Part shown: piece after piece, positions 6,261 to 8,157 of the stretch
Position numbering within the stretch: the stretch's first letter is position 1
Layout of the letters: the number at the start of each line of letters is the position of its first letter
From: Atopobium sp. UBA6362
GTDB taxonomy: Bacteria > Actinomycetota > Coriobacteriia > Coriobacteriales > Atopobiaceae
Direction of reading: 5' to 3'
DNA length: 8,157 nt
NCBI GenBank assembly: GCA_002440065.1
Contig: DJRK01000142.1
Location: 1-8,157 of the forward strand
Position numbers and translations under genes: made by a program
Notes under the pieces: generated by a model
Seen by the model: the letters and a program-made list of their open reading frames with translations, nothing else
What the model was told of the DNA's origin: nothing
Database searches by the model: none

Positions 6261-6351
6261 TAACGCTCGCCATCCCGAGGGCGGGCGTCTCCTTCATGGG
6301 CAGTAAAGGCTTGTATGAGCAACTGTGACTGTGACTCGGGCCGTCGGGCAT
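6250..6351 (-). CDS. Putative mgtA leader peptide
   Basis: A 33-codon ORF lies in the mgtA 5' leader, with GAGGAGG (6364-6358) exactly 6 nt before its ATG. That is a better ribosome-binding site than the one of mgtA itself. The peptide begins M-P-D-G-P, then has S-H-S-H-S-C-S, and contains five prolines in all (residues 2, 5, 15, 18, 23). It ends 120 nt before mgtA, within a stem and upstream of the leader terminator. Known family behaviour: enterobacterial mgtL is a short Pro/acidic leader ORF whose translation senses Mg2+ through ribosome destabilisation or proline decoding. This peptide has no sequence match to MgtL that I can see, so an mgtL-like role is inference from position, proline content and context. 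A short cytoplasmic peptide without independent function is expected. Confidence 0.6.
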   Translation of the reverse strand: MPDGPSHSHSCSYKPLLPMKETPALGMASVSRA

Positions 6352-6393
6352 GACGCACCTCCTCGGGTTCGGTTCCTTGCTTGGTGGTTCCTG

Positions 6394-6421
6394 AGGGCTC
6401 GCCCTTCTAGGGCGCTTTTTT
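6394..6421 (+). terminator. Orphan plus-strand terminator-like hairpin
   Basis: On the plus strand CGCCCT (6400-6405) pairs with AGGGCG (6409-6414) over a 3-nt loop, followed by C and six T (6416-6421). The form is that of a weak intrinsic terminator, but no plus-strand gene precedes it. It could end an RNA antisense to the mgtA leader. Alternatively it may just be the complement of a 5'-end stabilising hairpin in the mgtA mRNA. Confidence 0.4.
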
Positions 6422-6425
6422 GAGC

Positions 6426-6441
6426 CGTTGGGATAGTAGCA
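6426..6441 (-). promoter_or_regulatory. Probable mgtA promoter
   Basis: The minus strand carries TGCTACTAT (6441-6433), an extended -10, with transcription expected to start near 6426. No good -35 is visible at the proper distance. The leader would then be about 300 nt long, and its 5' end would carry a small hairpin (6414-6409 with 6405-6400). Confidence 0.4.
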
Positions 6442-6524
6442 GAGGCATGGGGACTTTTGCGTCAGGTTTTTGTAAAGGTACGGCGTGCCTTCGAGCCTGC
6501 GCCCCTCTCTGTACGCCCCCTGGT

Positions 6525-6554
6525 GAGACATTGGGGTCCCTGAGCTGCTATCCT
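6525..6554 (+). promoter_or_regulatory. Probable promoter of the HAD phosphatase gene
   Basis: GAGACA (6525-6530; 4 of 6 to the -35 consensus) is separated by 18 bp from TATCCT (6549-6554), which has an upstream TG that makes it an extended -10. Transcription would start near 6561, giving a short leader of about 28 nt. It diverges from the mgtA promoter across roughly 90 bp with no further gene. Confidence 0.4.
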
Positions 6555-6588
6555 TCTGTGCGGATGACCGGGACGGAAGGGGAGAGAC

Positions 6589-7383
6589 GTGATCAAGGCC
6601 GCATTCTTCGACATCGATGGGACGCTGCTCAGCCAGGCCACGGGCAACCTGATTCCACAGAGCGCCAAGGACGCCCTCGCGGAGCTGCGCCGTCGCGGCG
6701 TGAAGTGCATCATCTGCTCGGGTAGGCCCAAGGTACAGCTGCCGTGGTGCATCAGGGACGGGTTCCCCGGCTTCGAGGGCGGCTTCGATTCCTACATCAC
6801 CATGACGGGCTCGCTGTGCTACGACGAGAACGGCGTCTATGCCGACACGCCCCTTGCCCATACCGTCGCCAAGCATTTCATAGACCTGCGAGATCGCGAC
6901 GGGTTCGATGCCCTCGCGCTCAACCGTGACGGCTCCTTTGCCAGCGGGCATGGGGACCGTATGGTCGAGCTCGAGCGCATGGTCGCCTTCAACTACCCCG
7001 AGGCCGATTTCCACGAGCTGCTCAAGAAGCCCATCTACCAGTTCTGTGCGTTCATACCTCCCGAGAAGGACGATGAGCTCCGCGCCGAGCTCCCTGATAC
7101 CATCATTACCCGCTGGTGCGACGTCTTTTGCGACGTGGTCCCCGCGAACAGCAGCAAACCCGTGGGCATCAAGGCGGCCCTTGAGCATTATGGGATCGGC
7201 CAAGAAGAGACGATTGCCTTCGGCGACGGGGCGAACGACGCCACGATGCTCGAGTTCTGCCACATCGGCGTCGCGATGGGCAACGGCAACCCCGAGGCCA
7301 AAGAGGCGGCCGACTACGTGACCGACGACCTGGACAAGGACGGCATCGCCAAGGCGCTGCGTCACTTTGGCCTCATCGGCTAG
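6589..7383 (+). CDS. Cof-type HAD-IIB family phosphatase
   Basis: The 264-aa product is a haloacid-dehalogenase superfamily hydrolase with a C2B (Cof) cap, the usual length for the family. These enzymes dephosphorylate sugar phosphates, nucleotides or cofactors in the cytoplasm; the substrate cannot be read from sequence. The four HAD motifs are intact: nucleophile D8 and D10 in F-F-D-I-D-G-T-L; S44 in I-C-S-G-R-P; K190 in S-S-K-P-V-G-I; and G-D-G-A-N-D at 212-217 for Mg2+. The cap lies roughly between residues 80 and 185. The start is GTG at 6589, preceded by the purine-rich ggaaggggagag. An unusual number of Cys residues sit near the motifs (C40, C43, C54, C77). It stands alone, divergent from mgtA, with its own terminator. 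A link to mgtA is not evident. Confidence 0.92.
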   Translation: MIKAAFFDIDGTLLSQATGNLIPQSAKDALAELRRRGVKCIICSGRPKVQLPWCIRDGFPGFEGGFDSYITMTGSLCYDENGVYADTPLAHTVAKHFIDLRDRDGFDALALNRDGSFASGHGDRMVELERMVAFNYPEADFHELLKKPIYQFCAFIPPEKDDELRAELPDTIITRWCDVFCDVVPANSSKPVGIKAALEHYGIGQEETIAFGDGANDATMLEFCHIGVAMGNGNPEAKEAADYVTDDLDKDGIAKALRHFGLIG

Positions 7384-7408
7384 TCAAGCGCCGTCACAGC
7401 CTCGACCC

Positions 7409-7452
7409 CGCCGCCCCCTACGTGTCCAGCCCGTAGGGGGCGGCGTATTCCT
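7409..7452 (+). terminator. Terminator of the HAD gene
   Basis: A perfect 14-bp stem (7409-7422 with 7432-7445) with a 9-nt loop begins 25 nt after the HAD stop and is followed by tattcct. The U-tract is interrupted but the stem is very strong. It lies between two convergent genes and could slow transcription arriving from brnA as well. Confidence 0.8.
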
Positions 7453-7473
7453 CAATTTGCTAGGGTCTTGGTT

Positions 7474-7839
7474 CTATTGAGCTTCCGCTTGCGCCTCGCC
7501 GTAATCGATGGGGGCACCCGGTCTCGTGGGTTGAGAAGCATCGGTCTGATAATCTTCGGGATCGCGCTGCCAAAGCCGCGAGTATCCCGTTCGACGCTGG
7601 CTTCCGTATCTATCGGCCCAATCCACAAGGATGACATTGACAAGTGCCTTCCGTGCGATTCCTCGTCTTGCTGCCTCTTCGTCCAGTACGCCAACGAGCC
7701 AAGCGGGCAAACTAAGGGCAACTTGCCGCGTTTCGTTTTTGCCGTAAAAAAAGCCGTAGGGCTCGCTTGAGACGAGCTCGGATAAAGGGTCCCCTTCGTC
7801 AAATCTCCGGTCGAGCTCCTCGGGCTCGGTATTCTTCAT
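7474..7839 (-). CDS. brnA: BrnA/CopG-like antitoxin
   Basis: The 121-aa protein follows a BrnT toxin and carries a ribbon-helix-helix core: strand R-Q-V-A-L-S-L-P (38-45), helix W-L-V-G-V-L-D-E-E-A-A-R-R (47-59), then G-I-A-R-K-A-L-V-N-V-I-L-V-D-W (60-74). Family role: it neutralises BrnT and represses the shared promoter. The tail after residue 80 is long, polar and proline-containing, and I do not recognise it. The RHH sequence resembles the CopG-like antitoxins that often pair with BrnT rather than the classic Brucella BrnA, so the symbol is by position and family. The start overlaps the end of brnT by 41 nt, and AGGAGG sits 9 nt upstream inside brnT, so the two are co-transcribed and probably translationally coupled. 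Confidence 0.8.
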   Translation of the reverse strand: MKNTEPEELDRRFDEGDPLSELVSSEPYGFFYGKNETRQVALSLPAWLVGVLDEEAARRGIARKALVNVILVDWADRYGSQRRTGYSRLWQRDPEDYQTDASQPTRPGAPIDYGEAQAEAQ

Positions 7840-8152
7840 AGCGGCGTTCCTCCTCTTTGTGCGCTCTGCGAACGGAAATGATCCGCAGGGCCTTACCCCT
7901 CACCGTGAATATCGCGGACCAGGGCTTTCCCCGCATGCGTCCGGTTGCGACATAGCGCTCTTCCTGCGGATACGAGAGTTTGACGACGACCAAATCGCGA
8001 TCAAGCCATAACGCTTGGGCTTCCTTGAAATCGATCCCGTGCTTTGCTTTGTTTGCCTTGCTTTTGTTTGGGTCATATTCAAACTCAATAGGTATGCGAT
8101 TAAGATTTTGAAACGATATTATATCAGTATCAAATAAATGTTTATTAGACAT
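7799..8152 (-). CDS. brnT: BrnT family ribonuclease toxin
   Basis: BrnT toxins are small RelE-fold RNases that stop growth by cutting RNA. In the longest reading (117 aa) the conserved core begins at residue 22, with I-E-F-E-Y-D-P-N-K-S-K-A-N-K-A-K-H-G-I-D-F (split by the usual K-H-G-I-D-F at 37-42), then E-A-Q-A-L-W, R-Y-V-A-T-G and the C-terminal R-I-I-S-V-R-R-A-H-K-E-E-E-R-R-Y-E. The 5' start is uncertain. ATG 8152 lies only 5 nt from the window edge, so its ribosome-binding site cannot be seen. The first 19 residues are AT-rich, do not look like BrnT, and contain a perfect -10 hexamer. A family-like start would fall at codon 20, which is ATA (8095-8093). The stop at 7799 is firm. Confidence 0.83.
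   Translation of the reverse strand: MSNKHLFDTDIISFQNLNRIPIEFEYDPNKSKANKAKHGIDFKEAQALWLDRDLVVVKLSYPQEERYVATGRMRGKPWSAIFTVRGKALRIISVRRAHKEEERRYEEYRARGARPEI
8115..8126 (-). promoter_or_regulatory. Candidate brnTA promoter/operator
   Basis: The minus strand has TGATATAAT, a perfect extended -10 (TATAAT at 8123-8118). It is embedded in the 11-bp palindrome GATATAATATC (8125-8115), a plausible operator for the RHH antitoxin. No clear -35 is seen. Transcription would start near 8111, inside the longest brnT reading frame. Confidence 0.4.
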
Positions 8153-8157
8153 TTTTA

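Noticed and set aside
6130..6426. M-box (ykoK-type) magnesium riboswitch in the mgtA leader
   Set aside because: I looked for the conserved segments (such as GUUAGGUGAGGCUCC and CAGCUGGAUGCUUG) and did not see them. A covariance search would settle it.
6250..7365. Minus-strand open frame of 371 codons running through the HAD gene into the mgtA leader
   Set aside because: Most of it is antisense to a clear HAD phosphatase. Only its last 33 codons have their own strong ribosome-binding site and a sensible context.

Overview
The window looks like a high-GC actinobacterial chromosome, most likely a gut Coriobacteriia member of the Collinsella/Olsenella type. This rests on strong G/C preference at third codon positions, the gene families present, and a roughly 120-bp intergenic repeat whose sequence I associate loosely with Collinsella. 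The genus is inference; no marker gene is present.

Layout. (1) 1-2051, plus strand: the end of a leucine biosynthesis operon, leuC (3' end only), leuD and leuB, closed by a strong intrinsic terminator. LeuCD isomerises 2-isopropylmalate to 3-isopropylmalate and LeuB oxidises it. The leuC-leuD gap holds an elaborate set of competing inverted repeats. The visible LeuC end has Gly where the family's second CxxC iron-sulfur cysteine is expected. (2) 2051-3318: two 123-bp direct repeats, 93% identical and ungapped, bracket a minus-strand type II toxin-antitoxin operon made of a RelB/DinJ-like antitoxin and a PIN-domain toxin. (3) 3350-6438, minus strand: mgtA, a P-type Mg2+ transporter of 915 aa. 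Its leader of about 300 nt contains a 33-codon ORF with an excellent Shine-Dalgarno site, a nested stem overlapping that ORF's stop codon, and an intrinsic terminator just before the mgtA ribosome-binding site. (4) 6525-7445, plus strand: a divergent Cof-type HAD-IIB phosphatase with its own promoter and terminator. (5) 7474-8152, minus strand: a BrnT/BrnA-type toxin-antitoxin pair, AT-richer at its upstream end, with an unresolved toxin start.

How it fits together. The leucine genes and mgtA are housekeeping metabolism and transport. The two toxin-antitoxin modules are accessory inserts in intergenic positions, the first framed by repeats. The best candidate for a new system is the mgtA leader. 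It has the parts of a translation-dependent attenuator (leader peptide, alternating structure, intrinsic terminator). It resembles the logic of the enterobacterial mgtL leader but has an unrelated sequence and an intrinsic rather than Rho-dependent terminator. I found no M-box riboswitch motifs in it.
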